53,353 bases of DNA, taken from Candidatus Raymondbacteria bacterium RIFOXYA2_FULL_49_16. Its GTDB lineage: Bacteria > Fibrobacterota > OXYB2-FULL-49-7 > XYB2-FULL-49-35. The notes below the pieces were generated by a model, which was not told the origin of the DNA, ran no database searches, and saw nothing but the letters and a program-made list of their open reading frames with translations. Made by a program: the position numbers and the translations under genes. Positions 41,224 through 50,789 of this stretch are shown piece after piece. Position 1 is the stretch's first letter; each line of letters begins with the position of its first letter. The stretch lies in the NCBI GenBank assembly GCA_001789205.1, contig MFYT01000094.1, positions 1 through 53,353 of the forward strand. Direction: 5' to 3'.

Positions 41224-42333
41224 ATGCAATTCACCTATTCCGAGGAAAACTCCTTCCAGGTCATCGCCATCGACGGCGATATCCGCGTGGCCGGCATCAT
41301 TTCCCTTAAAAACGAGTTCCAGAAACTCGCGGCAGAGACCTGCGGCATTGCCGTTGACCTTGCCGGCGTACGCGCCGTCGACTCCAGCGGACTAAGCTTA
41401 TTTGTCAATATGTACAAGCGGCTCCAGGCGCAAAACCGCGCGTTTTGCCTCTTTAACGTGCCGGAAAAAATCCGCGACCTCCTGGCCAAGGTCAACTTCG
41501 GGAAAATCATCACCATGTACCAGACAAAGGACGATTTCCTCGCCGCGACCATGGATATTGTCAAGGAAGATCTCTTCCCGCCGCCCACCTACGATTTCGA
41601 GGGCCTACCCTATCGCACTGTACAGCTCAAGTGCCCGCTCTGCAACGCAGAGGACTTCCCCGCCTTTGTGGTCAACAAGGCCTCGCAGGAAATCGTGTTC
41701 GAGAAAAATTTTATCGCCCCAGGGTGGCAGGGCAGGAACGGCGCATCGCCGGTCGACGTCATCGCCATGCAGATTGCCATCTGTCCCGACTGTTATTTCG
41801 CCGCGAGACACCTCGTTTATTTCTCTGACATGGACGGCGGCTTTACTTCCATACTCACCGAAAAAGAGCGACACACCTTTATCAAGGACGCGGCCGTGCG
41901 CAGAAAACTCATTGTCAACACGCCGCTCAACGCCAAAGACAAGATGGCGCCCCCGTTTACCGGTCCCGCCGCCTACTTCGCCTACGTGCTCGCCGAGGAA
42001 TGCGCCCATTCGCTCTACCGGCTCGACAACGCGCTCGCCATCTACGACCTCGGCTACTACAACTCAATCCTCACACGGTACGGTGACGACCGGACCTATG
42101 TCCAGTTCGTGCGCAAAACCTACATGTGGTTCAATGAAGTGCACAAGCACCGCGCCAAGTTCTCCTCGCGCATTATCATGGAGGCCTTCTATTTCCTGGT
42201 GGTCATCAGCAAGCTGCTGAAAAAACCCAAGGAGGCCGAACGCTATTTCGCGGAAATGCAGTCCCTAAAAAGCTCACAACCCGAGTTCAAGACCTTTCTC
42301 GATGCCGCGCGGGCCGCGATGAAGGAAGAGTAG
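41224..42333 (+). CDS. STAS-domain protein fused to DUF2225
   Basis: A 369-residue cytoplasmic protein. Residues ~1-110 form a STAS anti-sigma-antagonist domain, with AVDLAGVRAVDSSGLSLFVN containing the phosphorylatable DSSG serine and YKRLQAQNRAFCLFNVPEKI. Residues ~135-365 are DUF2225-like, with CPLCNAEDF and ICPDCYFAAR cysteine pairs and helical repeats (HSLYRLDNALAIYDLGYYNS). STAS domains work in partner-switching pathways. The phosphatase-like sensor at 45717 in the same gene run could be its partner, an inference. Confidence 0.8.
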   Translation: MQFTYSEENSFQVIAIDGDIRVAGIISLKNEFQKLAAETCGIAVDLAGVRAVDSSGLSLFVNMYKRLQAQNRAFCLFNVPEKIRDLLAKVNFGKIITMYQTKDDFLAATMDIVKEDLFPPPTYDFEGLPYRTVQLKCPLCNAEDFPAFVVNKASQEIVFEKNFIAPGWQGRNGASPVDVIAMQIAICPDCYFAARHLVYFSDMDGGFTSILTEKERHTFIKDAAVRRKLIVNTPLNAKDKMAPPFTGPAAYFAYVLAEECAHSLYRLDNALAIYDLGYYNSILTRYGDDRTYVQFVRKTYMWFNEVHKHRAKFSSRIIMEAFYFLVVISKLLKKPKEAERYFAEMQSLKSSQPEFKTFLDAARAAMKEE

Positions 42334-42354
42334 GCTGCTCCGCAGGGTCCTCGC

Positions 42355-43926
42355 GTGAAAAAACCGCTTCTTATCATTGTGGCAGCAGTCGTGGCGGCCG
42401 GTCTTGCGGCCTATCTCTGCTTTGCGCCAGGTCGCAAGCCCGCTGATTTCTCCTTTGTTCTGCTCTCCGAGCAGAAATCACTCGACCCGGCGATCAATAC
42501 CACCCTTGCGGGAGGCCGCGTTATCCGCGCGCTCTTCGAGGGTCTGGCGGGTCTCAATCCGCGTACGCTCGCGCCCGAACCCGCGCTGGCGCGCTCGTGG
42601 GAAATATCACCGGACAGGCTGCACTACACCTTTTTCCTGCGGCCTGCGCGCTGGTCAAACGGAACGCCGGTGAGCGCCCATGATTTCGTCTACTCCTGGA
42701 AGCGCCTCCTCGATCCGTTGTCAACGGCTGAATACGATTACATGCTTTTTTACCTGAAAAACGGCGCCCGTTTCAGAAAGGGACAGCTTGCAGATTTTGA
42801 CAGCGTGGGCGTGCACGCGCAAAACGACTCCACGCTCATTGTCGACCTCGAGCACCCCACTCCCTACTTCCTCGACATTGCGGCATTCGAAAGCCTCTTT
42901 CCGGTCAATCGCGCCTGTGTCGAAAAATACAGGACGCTCTGGACCAGGCCGGAAAACATTGTCTGCAACGGCCCCTATACCCTCACCTTCCACCAACTCA
43001 ACCACAAGCTCAGGCTCGAAAAAAACCCGGCCTACTGGAACCGGGCGCGCGTGCGGCTCGCTATTGTGGACGCCTATACCTGCGAGGGCATCAACACCGC
43101 CTTTAACATGTACGAGACCGGCGTGGCCGACCTCATAGACGATTTCCCCAGCGCCATTGCCGATACGCTCCTGAAACGGAAAGACGCCATGGTCGCGCCC
43201 TACCTTGGCACCTATCTGTATCGCTGTAATATGGCAACGCCTCCCCTGGACAATCCGCTTGTACGGCGCAGCCTTGAAATGGCCGTGAACAAAGAGGAAA
43301 TCGTGCGCCATATTACCAAGGGAGGGGAAGTGGCCGCGACCTCGTTTGTGCCGCCCGGACTACCCGGTTATCCAACACTCACCGGCGTTTTGTACAACCC
43401 GGACAGCGCACGCAGCCTGCTGGCCCAGGCCGGTTTTCCAAAAGGAAAAGGGTTTCCCCCGTTGCAACTGCTCTACAATACAAGCGAAAACCATAAGAAA
43501 ATCGCCGAGGCGGTCTGCTACATGCTGCGCAAAGAACTCGCCATTTCCCTGGATCCGGTCAATGTCGAATGGAGCGTGCTCCAGGAAAAAATGCGTACCA
43601 GGGACTATCAGATTATCAGGGGAAGCTGGATCGGCGATTACACCGACCCCAACACGTTTCTCGATATGTTTGTGACCAATGGCGGCAACAACCAGACCGG
43701 CTGGTCGAACAGCGCCTACGACTCGCTCATTGCGCTTGCCGGGCAGACCCTCAATCCTGCCCAGCGCATGGACCGTCTTGCGGCCGCGGAAAAAATCCTT
43801 GTCGCGGAAGGCCCTCTGATAAACGTGTATTTTTATGTGACCAAGTTTCTCATCAAACCCCGGATCAAAGGCGTCTATCCGAACATCCGGGGATACTTTA
43901 ACATTGCGGACATGTACACGGAATGA
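42355..43926 (+). CDS. oppA: Oligopeptide ABC transporter substrate-binding protein
   Basis: A 523-residue protein with a GTG start at 42355 and an N-terminal hydrophobic segment (LLIIVAAVVAAGLAAYLCF). The SBP_bac_5 fold is shown by SEQKSLDPAINTTLAGGRVI, LFEGLAGLNPRTLAPEPALA, TFFLRPARWSNGTPVSAHDF and VRRSLEMAVNKEEIVRHITK. It binds peptides or similar ligands outside the membrane. No strict lipobox cysteine is clear. The permease gene overlaps the stop by 4 bp. Confidence 0.85.
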   Translation: MKKPLLIIVAAVVAAGLAAYLCFAPGRKPADFSFVLLSEQKSLDPAINTTLAGGRVIRALFEGLAGLNPRTLAPEPALARSWEISPDRLHYTFFLRPARWSNGTPVSAHDFVYSWKRLLDPLSTAEYDYMLFYLKNGARFRKGQLADFDSVGVHAQNDSTLIVDLEHPTPYFLDIAAFESLFPVNRACVEKYRTLWTRPENIVCNGPYTLTFHQLNHKLRLEKNPAYWNRARVRLAIVDAYTCEGINTAFNMYETGVADLIDDFPSAIADTLLKRKDAMVAPYLGTYLYRCNMATPPLDNPLVRRSLEMAVNKEEIVRHITKGGEVAATSFVPPGLPGYPTLTGVLYNPDSARSLLAQAGFPKGKGFPPLQLLYNTSENHKKIAEAVCYMLRKELAISLDPVNVEWSVLQEKMRTRDYQIIRGSWIGDYTDPNTFLDMFVTNGGNNQTGWSNSAYDSLIALAGQTLNPAQRMDRLAAAEKILVAEGPLINVYFYVTKFLIKPRIKGVYPNIRGYFNIADMYTE

Positions 43927-44849
43927 CGGCGTATATTGCGCGGCGCGTGCTGCTTTTTGTCCCGGTCCTGCTCTGCATAGCCGTGCTCTCCTTTTTCCTG
44001 GTGCGCGGCGCGCCCGGCAGTCCCTTCAGCTCGGAAAAGAACATTTCCGAGGAGACGCTCGTGGCCCTCAATGCCGAATACGGGTTTGACAAGCCGCTGC
44101 CCGTGCAGCTGGGCATGTATCTTCGCAACCTGGCCCGCGGCAACCTGGGCCGCTCGCTCCACTACCGCGACCGCACGGTCAACGATATCATTGGCCAGGC
44201 CCTGCCCGTGTCCGTAAAGCTGGGCCTCTTCGCGCTCATCATCTCGCTTGCAGCCGGCGTTCCCCTGGGCGTGGTCTCGGCCTGGCGGAGCAATACAGCG
44301 ATCGATTACGCGGCAATGACTGTCGCGCTCATCGGCATATCAGTGCCCTCGTTTGTACTCGCCTCCCTGCTGGTGCTGGTCTTCTGCTTTCTCGTCCCTC
44401 TTTTTCCGGCCGTGGGAATGGGAGGCCCTCTTTCCATGGTGCTGCCAGCAGCCACCCTATCCGCGCCCTTTATCGCCTATGTGTCGCGCATTACGCGCGG
44501 CAGCATGCTCGAGACCCTCAGTCAAGAATATATCCAAACCGCGCGCGCAAAAGGCGCCTCCACCGTTTCCGTGCTCTTCACCCATGGGCTTAAAAACGGC
44601 ATTATTCCCGTGATCACCTTTCTGGGACCCGCAACCGCGGGCATTCTGACCGGCAGCGTGGTGGTGGAAAAGATCTTCGCCATCCCCGGCCTGGGAATCA
44701 ACTTTATCCACAGTGCCCTGCACCGCGACTATTTCCTGGCCATTGGCTGCGCCCTGGTGTATGGCGCGCTGCTCATGACGCTCAATCTGGTCTCCGACAT
44801 CCTGTATGGTGTCGTTGATCCAAGGATATCGTATGACCGGAAAAAATGA
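43923..44849 (+). CDS. oppB: Oligopeptide ABC transporter permease OppB
   Basis: A 308-residue inner-membrane permease with the OppB/DppB N-terminus (MTAYIARRVLLFVPVLLCIA, RGAPGSPF) and the inner-membrane-component loop MLETLSQEYIQTARAKGAS (EAA motif). It overlaps the substrate-binding gene by 4 bp and the OppC gene by 17 bp, so the three are one operon. No ATPase subunit is encoded next to them. In this window they would depend on an OppD/OppF encoded elsewhere. Confidence 0.85.
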   Translation: MTAYIARRVLLFVPVLLCIAVLSFFLVRGAPGSPFSSEKNISEETLVALNAEYGFDKPLPVQLGMYLRNLARGNLGRSLHYRDRTVNDIIGQALPVSVKLGLFALIISLAAGVPLGVVSAWRSNTAIDYAAMTVALIGISVPSFVLASLLVLVFCFLVPLFPAVGMGGPLSMVLPAATLSAPFIAYVSRITRGSMLETLSQEYIQTARAKGASTVSVLFTHGLKNGIIPVITFLGPATAGILTGSVVVEKIFAIPGLGINFIHSALHRDYFLAIGCALVYGALLMTLNLVSDILYGVVDPRISYDRKK

Positions 44850-45708
44850 ACGCGCCATGCGCTCGCCCTTGGAGCAGGCGCGGCGCAGATTTGCGAAAAA
44901 CCGCGCCGCCCTTGCCGCGTGCCTCTTCCTGCTCCTGCTCGTGGTTGTCGCGGCAACAAGCCCCCTGTTTCAGGGCGGCCTGCTTTGCGACCCCGCGGCC
45001 CAGGACCTCTCGGCCGCGCTGCGACCCCCGTCGGCCTCACATCCTTTTGGCACTGACGCGCTGGGACGCGACGTACTGGCGCGCACTATCGCGGGCGCGC
45101 GCATCTCCCTGCTCGTGGGCCTGCTTGCCACACTGGTCACCCTGGTCATCGGCGTTGCCTATGGATCTATCGCGGGTTTTGCCGGCGGAGCGGCCGACAC
45201 AATCATGATGCGCGCGGTGGACGTGCTCTATACCCTGCCCTTCATCTTCTTCGTCATCCTGCTCCTGAGCCTCTTTGAGCGCTCATTCCTCATGCTTTTT
45301 GCCGCCTTGGGAGCGGTCCAGTGGCTTACCATGGCGCGTATGGTGCGCGGCCAGATACTCTCGCTCAAAGAGCGCGATTTCGTGAGCGCGGCGCGCGCCG
45401 TGGGCGCGGGCCCAATACGGATCGTGTCCCGGCACCTGCTGCCCAACGCCCTTGGCATCGTGATTGTATATGCAACTTTGACCGTGCCGGTAATTATATT
45501 ACAGGAGTCGTTCCTGTCGTTCCTGGGCCTCACGGTACCGGGGCAGGAACACAGCTGGGGAACGCTGCTGTCCGAGGCGGTGGAGTGCGTCAACCCCGTG
45601 AACATCTCGTGGTGGCTCATCGTGTTTCCCGGAAGCGCGCTCACGGCGACCCTGCTTGCGCTCAACTTCCTGGGCGACGGATTGCGCAACGCACTCGACC
45701 CCCGGTAG
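44833..45708 (+). CDS. oppC: Oligopeptide ABC transporter permease OppC
   Basis: A 291-residue permease from ATG at 44833 with AAGGA upstream; the longer frame from 44806 lies inside oppB. OppC features: N-terminal helix (ALAACLFLLLLVVVAATSPL), SHPFGTDALGRDVLARTIAG (the FGTD-GRD motif), EAA loop LKERDFVSAARAVGAGPIRI, and a conserved end with NFLGDGLRNALDPR. It pairs with OppB to form the channel. Confidence 0.9.
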   Translation: MTGKNERAMRSPLEQARRRFAKNRAALAACLFLLLLVVVAATSPLFQGGLLCDPAAQDLSAALRPPSASHPFGTDALGRDVLARTIAGARISLLVGLLATLVTLVIGVAYGSIAGFAGGAADTIMMRAVDVLYTLPFIFFVILLLSLFERSFLMLFAALGAVQWLTMARMVRGQILSLKERDFVSAARAVGAGPIRIVSRHLLPNALGIVIVYATLTVPVIILQESFLSFLGLTVPGQEHSWGTLLSEAVECVNPVNISWWLIVFPGSALTATLLALNFLGDGLRNALDPR

Positions 45709-45716
45709 GAGACTGA

Positions 45717-47663
45717 ATGCGAAAAGGCTTTTTTTTCATACGCGCAGGCCTGCTTGCTGCGGCCCTTTTAACGCTGTACGCGCTGCTGGTCTGCTTGCCT
45801 GTGCGCTCCTCCGCGCTGCGTCGCCTCATTGGCGAACGGGAGCGCACCCTTATTGCCAGCGCCGACCAGGTGGAACGCGCCTGGTACACGTCCGGCCTCT
45901 TTGCCGACACGCTTGCCGCCGGGGGCTTTTTCGCCGAGGCGCTCCGGTATTGCGCGGAACGGAACGTCCCGCTTATTTCCCTCTCGCTCATGGACCCCAA
46001 AGGCCGCATCATTGTTTCGTCGGACAGAAAAACCGTGGACGGATTCGACCCAAACCCCGAGGTATCGTCCATTCTCGCGGGCGACCAGCGGGGGTTCTAT
46101 ACGGAAAAGACCGGCCCTGACGCGGCGCTTTCGCTCCTTGGACCCAAAATCGACGACGCCACGCGTAAACCCCTGGGCGGCGTCAAATACACCGTGGCAA
46201 CGGACGACATCCACGCCGCGGTCGCACGACTGGTGCACATGCTTCTGCTCGCGGGTCTCGCCATTACCACGGCCTTTGCTGCGGCGTTCCTCCTGCTCTT
46301 CCATAGAGTGTCGCACACCTTTGCCGAGCTTCGGCAGGGCATTGGCCTGGTGGCCAACGGCAACCATGCAGTGGCGCTCCAGGTACGGGAATCGGTTGAC
46401 GCGGACGAGGTGCTCCATGGTTTTAACCTCATGGCCGAGGCGCTGAAAAAACGAGCCGACCGCTCTGTGCAGCTCTTTGAAAAGGTCAAATCCATTGCGG
46501 TCGCGCATTCCTTCGAGGTTCTGTTTGAGCGCCTTGCCGAGGCGCTGAAACAGGAGATCGATGCCGCGGCATTTCTGGTCCTTATCATCAGGGACAATGA
46601 CCTTGTAGTAAGCCACAGTACCGGATATGGCGAAGACCTCGTGTTCCAGGATGAGACCTACCCTATCAGCGAGGACGTATTCACGGAAATCGTCGAGTAC
46701 GGCAAGCCCCTTACCATTACCGATCCCACGGAGATAAACAACTGCGCACGGTACCGCGACCTTCTCGCCCGTTCAGGCCCAGTGATGCTCCTGCCCATTA
46801 GCAGGGAAAACGAGATCTACGGCATCATCCATGTGGCCGGCATGCAGCGCGCGCGCCCCTTTTCGTCTGACGACGCCCACGCGGGCGGCCTGATCGCGGG
46901 AGGCGCCGCAGTCGCCCTGTCGCACATAAGCGGCCTTGACAGCGCCTCAGCCCACCGCGAACTCAAAACAGCGCCGTTTAAAAAATCCATCCAGTGTTCA
47001 GCAGGCCCTCTCCGTATCTACGCCATGTCGCTGGGGAAACACGAGACCGTCGAGTTCTTTGAATTACCCGATATAAAGCGCCAGCGGTCAACGCTCATCT
47101 GTGTACAGGTCGATAAATCGTTTAACCCTCCCCAGGTATTCGAGCGGATGCGCGGCCTGGTCCAGACCATGGCACATTTGCAGGAGACGCTGACCAATCT
47201 CTCCTTTTTCTCTGTTTCCATGCTCGCGAAAATGCCGCCCTCGGACCAGCGCGAAGCGTTTTTGAAGCAATTCAGGAAAAACCCCTTTGCCCCCGAGGAA
47301 CTTGCCAAAACAATCTCAACGCTGTTTCCTGAAACCAACAGGGGCATGCTTTTCGAGATATTCCGGTTTGACGGAAAAAAACTGTCGTGCAACGCTCGGT
47401 TGAGCGGCCTCAATCTCTTCCGTGTATCGGCCGCAATGGCGTTTGAACGGACAGAAGTGCCGCCCGTTGCGCTTTCTGCGGGGCCCTTGGTCGGTCTTCC
47501 CGGAGGTCTTTTTTCCGCCAGCGACCTCGCGACCATTGACGCCTCAGCATCGCGCGAGGTCTTCTGCGACGCCATTGCCACACGGTACACTGAAAAAATC
47601 AAGGAATACCGCGGTCCCGCCTGTTTCCCCGTCCTTGTCATGGTACAAGACACTTCAACCTGA
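45717..47663 (+). CDS. Membrane sensor with GAF domain and degenerate phosphatase-like tail
   Basis: A 648-residue protein with two membrane segments (~7-30 and ~170-195) flanking a periplasmic sensor domain (LISLSLMDPKGRIIVSSDRK, a Cache-like strand). A HAMP-like region follows (GIGLVANGNHAVALQVRESV), then a GAF domain around residues 250-395 (DNDLVVSHSTGYGEDL, PVMLLPISRENEIYGIIHVA). The last ~220 residues (STLICVQVDKS, SCNARLSGLNLFRV, GPLVGLPGGLFSASDLATID) look like a SpoIIE/PP2C fold whose metal-binding aspartates are mostly missing. It starts 8 bp after oppC and may signal transporter status, possibly to the STAS protein. Confidence 0.65.
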   Translation: MRKGFFFIRAGLLAAALLTLYALLVCLPVRSSALRRLIGERERTLIASADQVERAWYTSGLFADTLAAGGFFAEALRYCAERNVPLISLSLMDPKGRIIVSSDRKTVDGFDPNPEVSSILAGDQRGFYTEKTGPDAALSLLGPKIDDATRKPLGGVKYTVATDDIHAAVARLVHMLLLAGLAITTAFAAAFLLLFHRVSHTFAELRQGIGLVANGNHAVALQVRESVDADEVLHGFNLMAEALKKRADRSVQLFEKVKSIAVAHSFEVLFERLAEALKQEIDAAAFLVLIIRDNDLVVSHSTGYGEDLVFQDETYPISEDVFTEIVEYGKPLTITDPTEINNCARYRDLLARSGPVMLLPISRENEIYGIIHVAGMQRARPFSSDDAHAGGLIAGGAAVALSHISGLDSASAHRELKTAPFKKSIQCSAGPLRIYAMSLGKHETVEFFELPDIKRQRSTLICVQVDKSFNPPQVFERMRGLVQTMAHLQETLTNLSFFSVSMLAKMPPSDQREAFLKQFRKNPFAPEELAKTISTLFPETNRGMLFEIFRFDGKKLSCNARLSGLNLFRVSAAMAFERTEVPPVALSAGPLVGLPGGLFSASDLATIDASASREVFCDAIATRYTEKIKEYRGPACFPVLVMVQDTST

Positions 47664-47687
47664 GCACGAATTCCTTACGAAAAATCA

Positions 47688-49766
47688 ATGATCAAAACCG
47701 TGCATGTCATTTTCAAGACCCATCTTGACGTCGGGTTCACTGACCTGGCGTCAAAGGTCGTGGACAGGTATTTCTCCAGGTACATTCCCGCCGCCCTCTC
47801 TCTGGCCAGCGCCCTCCGTGAAAAAGACGCCAACGACCGTTTCATCTGGACAACCGGTTCCTGGCTCATCTACGAATATCTGGAACAGGCTGCGCCCGCG
47901 GCGCGCGCGCGCATGGAAGAGGCCATTGCAGCGGGCGACATCGCCTGGCACGGCCTTCCCTTTACCACGCATACGGAATTGATGGACCCCGCGCTTCTCG
48001 CCTTTGGGCTGTCGCTCTCGAAGAAACTGGACAAACGGTTTGGCAAAAAAACCATTGCCGCGAAAATGACCGATGTGCCAGGCCATACACGCTCCATAAT
48101 CCCTTTCCTCGCCGAGACCAACATCGCCTTTTTGCATATCGGAGTCAATCCCGCGTCAACCGGGCCAATGGTGCCGGAAGCGTTCGTATGGAAGGGACCG
48201 GCAGACAGCGATGTGGTGGTGCTCTATTCCTTCGGCTCCTATGGAAGCATGCATGTAATCAAAGACCTGCCTGACGCGCTTCTCTTTGCCCACACAGGCG
48301 ACAACCTGGGTCCGCCATTGCCCGACGAGATCCGCAAGATCTTCGCCGGGATCAGGGAACAATTTCCCGGCACCGCAGTGACCGCATCAACGCTTGACGC
48401 CTTTGCGGCAAAGTTTCTGAAGATCAAAAATACCCTGCCGGTGGTAACAAACGAGATCAGCGACACCTGGATCCACGGCGCGGGATCAGACCCGAAAAAA
48501 GTCGCCCGCTTTAGGGAATTGCTCAGGCTGCGCACCGTATGGAGCGACAAAGGGATTACGGCAAACCAACTGGACCAATTCAACCGCGCCATGCTCATGA
48601 TTCCGGAACACACCTGGGGAATGGACTGTAAGACGCACCTGGGAGATTACCGTCACTACGCGGAAATTTCATTTAGCACTGCCCGAGAACGCGATATTGT
48701 GCTGGCCTCTTCGGTCCCAAAAGAGTATGCGGCTTACGCGTGGGCACTGAATAAAAAAGCCACAAGCTACCACACGCTGGAATCGTCGTGGAAAGAACAG
48801 CGCGCCTATATCGACCAGGCGGTTGAAGGCCTGCCCTCAAAGGAGCTGCGGGCTGAGGCGCGCGAACGGCTGCGCCGCATTGCTCCGCGCCGGCCGTCGG
48901 CAGCAGGGTTCAAAAAAATGGACCCGGAAAAAGGCTTTGACGCACGTTCCTGGACAGCGGCCTTCGATCCCGCGACAGGCGCGCTTTCCACGCTTGTGGA
49001 TAAAACAGCGAAGCGCGCGCTCTGCGCATTGCAAACCAATCCCATTGGCCTCTTCAGGTACGAATCCTTTTCACAGGACGACTATGACCGTTTTCTTGCC
49101 GCCTATATCGTGGATATAAAAAGGCACGGTTTCTGGGCAATCCCGGATTTTTCAAAACCCGGCATGGCTCACGCAGTGCCTCGGCCGTGCCATTGCATGT
49201 ACGGACCACGGCTGTTGTCAGCCTATATAAAACCCGCACGGGACGCCACCTTTGTCATCCTGGAACTCACCATGCCCGAATTCGCGATAAAGGAATTGGG
49301 CGCGCCCGGCCAGCTCTTTATAGAATACGCGTTCCGGAAAAAAAACATCGACATAACCCTGCAATGGTTCAAGAAAAACGCATGCAGGCTTCCTGAGGCC
49401 GCATGGTTTTCCTTTGTTCCAAAGGTAGCGCAACCCGGCCAATGGCTCTTGGACAAGCTTGGACACCCGGTCTCTCCCCTCGACGTGGTGGACAAAGGCA
49501 ACCGGAACCTGCACGCGATCAACACCGGCGTCTCGTACAAAGGCCCCGATGGCGTTCTTGCCATTGCAAGCCCTGACGCGCCCCTGGTTGCACCCGGCGA
49601 GCCCCGTCTGCTCCAGTTCGACAATACACAGCCGCCCCTTGAACAAGGCATGCACTTCAACCTGGTAAACAACCTCTGGGGCACCAACTTCGTCATGTGG
49701 TACGAGGACGACGCGCGGTTCAGGTTTTCTCTCACGGTTTCAGTTGAAAACACCACCGCGAAATAA
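47688..49766 (+). CDS. GH38-like DUF5054 protein
   Basis: A 692-residue cytoplasmic protein. The start VIFKTHLDVGFTDLASKVVD carries the HxDxGFTD element of GH38/GH57-like barrels (metal-binding His and Asp). WTTGSWLIYEYLEQ and AAKMTDVPGHTRSIIPFLAE (a second D-x-x-H) follow, then IPEHTWGMDCKTHLGDY near residue 300. The C-terminal ~300 residues are beta-sandwich. By family it is a probable mannosidase-type or other glycosidase; no substrate is shown. It is placed between the sensor and batA and shares no obvious pathway with them. Confidence 0.75.
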   Translation: MIKTVHVIFKTHLDVGFTDLASKVVDRYFSRYIPAALSLASALREKDANDRFIWTTGSWLIYEYLEQAAPAARARMEEAIAAGDIAWHGLPFTTHTELMDPALLAFGLSLSKKLDKRFGKKTIAAKMTDVPGHTRSIIPFLAETNIAFLHIGVNPASTGPMVPEAFVWKGPADSDVVVLYSFGSYGSMHVIKDLPDALLFAHTGDNLGPPLPDEIRKIFAGIREQFPGTAVTASTLDAFAAKFLKIKNTLPVVTNEISDTWIHGAGSDPKKVARFRELLRLRTVWSDKGITANQLDQFNRAMLMIPEHTWGMDCKTHLGDYRHYAEISFSTARERDIVLASSVPKEYAAYAWALNKKATSYHTLESSWKEQRAYIDQAVEGLPSKELRAEARERLRRIAPRRPSAAGFKKMDPEKGFDARSWTAAFDPATGALSTLVDKTAKRALCALQTNPIGLFRYESFSQDDYDRFLAAYIVDIKRHGFWAIPDFSKPGMAHAVPRPCHCMYGPRLLSAYIKPARDATFVILELTMPEFAIKELGAPGQLFIEYAFRKKNIDITLQWFKKNACRLPEAAWFSFVPKVAQPGQWLLDKLGHPVSPLDVVDKGNRNLHAINTGVSYKGPDGVLAIASPDAPLVAPGEPRLLQFDNTQPPLEQGMHFNLVNNLWGTNFVMWYEDDARFRFSLTVSVENTTAK

Positions 49767-49784
49767 ATAAATTTTCAACGCGCC

Positions 49785-50783
49785 ATGCTCACCTTCAAAT
49801 ACCCATATGTCCTTGCGCTTCTCATTGCGGTGGTACCCGCCATGGTCTTCTGGCATATCAAGATCGAAAAAAACAAGAAAGGATCGCTCCGGTACTCGGA
49901 CACCTCTTTTGTCAAAGGTATCATCGGCTCGTACCGGATCCTCTTCAGGCATACGGTGCCAATCCTGCGCATCCTCTCCGTGGCCCTGGTTATTTTCGCG
50001 CTTGCCCGGCCCCAGTCAGGCAGGTCGTTCGAGGAGGTGACCACCCAGGGAATTGATATCATGCTTATCATGGACGTATCAGCGTCCATGCGCGCCGAGG
50101 ACTTCAAGCCCAAAAACAGGCTGGGTATCAGCAAAGAGGTCATTGAACAGTTCATACGAGGCCGCACCCACGACCGGCTGGGCCTGGTGGCCTTTGCGGC
50201 CGAGGCCTTCACTCTCTGCCCCCTGACAACGGACTACGATATGCTGGTAAACATTCTGCGGGGCATCGATTTCAACACGGTCGATGAAAACCGCACGGCC
50301 ATTGGCACTGCCCTGGCCACGGCCACCAACCGGCTCCGCGACTCAAAGGCAAAAAGCAAAATCATCATCCTGCTGACCGACGGCTCAAACAACGCGGGCG
50401 AGATTGACCCGGTGACAGCGGCCAAGGCGGCCGCCGCCCTGGGCATAAAGGCCTATACCATTGGTGTTGGAAAAGAGGGCCAGGTCCCTTATCCCGTGGA
50501 TCATCCCTTTTTCGGCAGGCAGTACCAAATGGTCGAGTCTGACATTGATGAGGAGACCTTGAAGATCATTGCCGCGGAAGCGGGCGGGAAATTTTTCAGG
50601 GCGCAGAACGCCAAAGCGCTCAGGGAGATATACGATCTTATAGACAAGATGGAAAAAACGGAAGTGAAGTCGCAACGCTACACCACCTATACCGAGCTCT
50701 TCACCTGGTTTCTCCTTATTGCCTGCGCGCTGCTTGCCGCTGAAATAGCCCTTGCAAACACCCTGTTCAGGAGGATCCCGTAA
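49785..50783 (+). CDS. batA: BatA-type von Willebrand factor A membrane protein
   Basis: A 332-residue protein: two N-terminal membrane helices (VLALLIAVVPAMVFWHIKIE and LRILSVALVIFALARPQSGR), a VWA domain with MIDAS motif DVSASMRAED, the TDYDMLVNILRG loop and IILLTDGSNNAG, and a final helix (LFTWFLLIACALLAAEIALA). This is the BatA layout of the aerotolerance operon. The Shine-Dalgarno is weak. The MoxR ATPase and DUF58 genes that usually come before it are not directly upstream. Confidence 0.9.
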   Translation: MLTFKYPYVLALLIAVVPAMVFWHIKIEKNKKGSLRYSDTSFVKGIIGSYRILFRHTVPILRILSVALVIFALARPQSGRSFEEVTTQGIDIMLIMDVSASMRAEDFKPKNRLGISKEVIEQFIRGRTHDRLGLVAFAAEAFTLCPLTTDYDMLVNILRGIDFNTVDENRTAIGTALATATNRLRDSKAKSKIIILLTDGSNNAGEIDPVTAAKAAAALGIKAYTIGVGKEGQVPYPVDHPFFGRQYQMVESDIDEETLKIIAAEAGGKFFRAQNAKALREIYDLIDKMEKTEVKSQRYTTYTELFTWFLLIACALLAAEIALANTLFRRIP

Positions 50784-50789
50784 CCCGCT

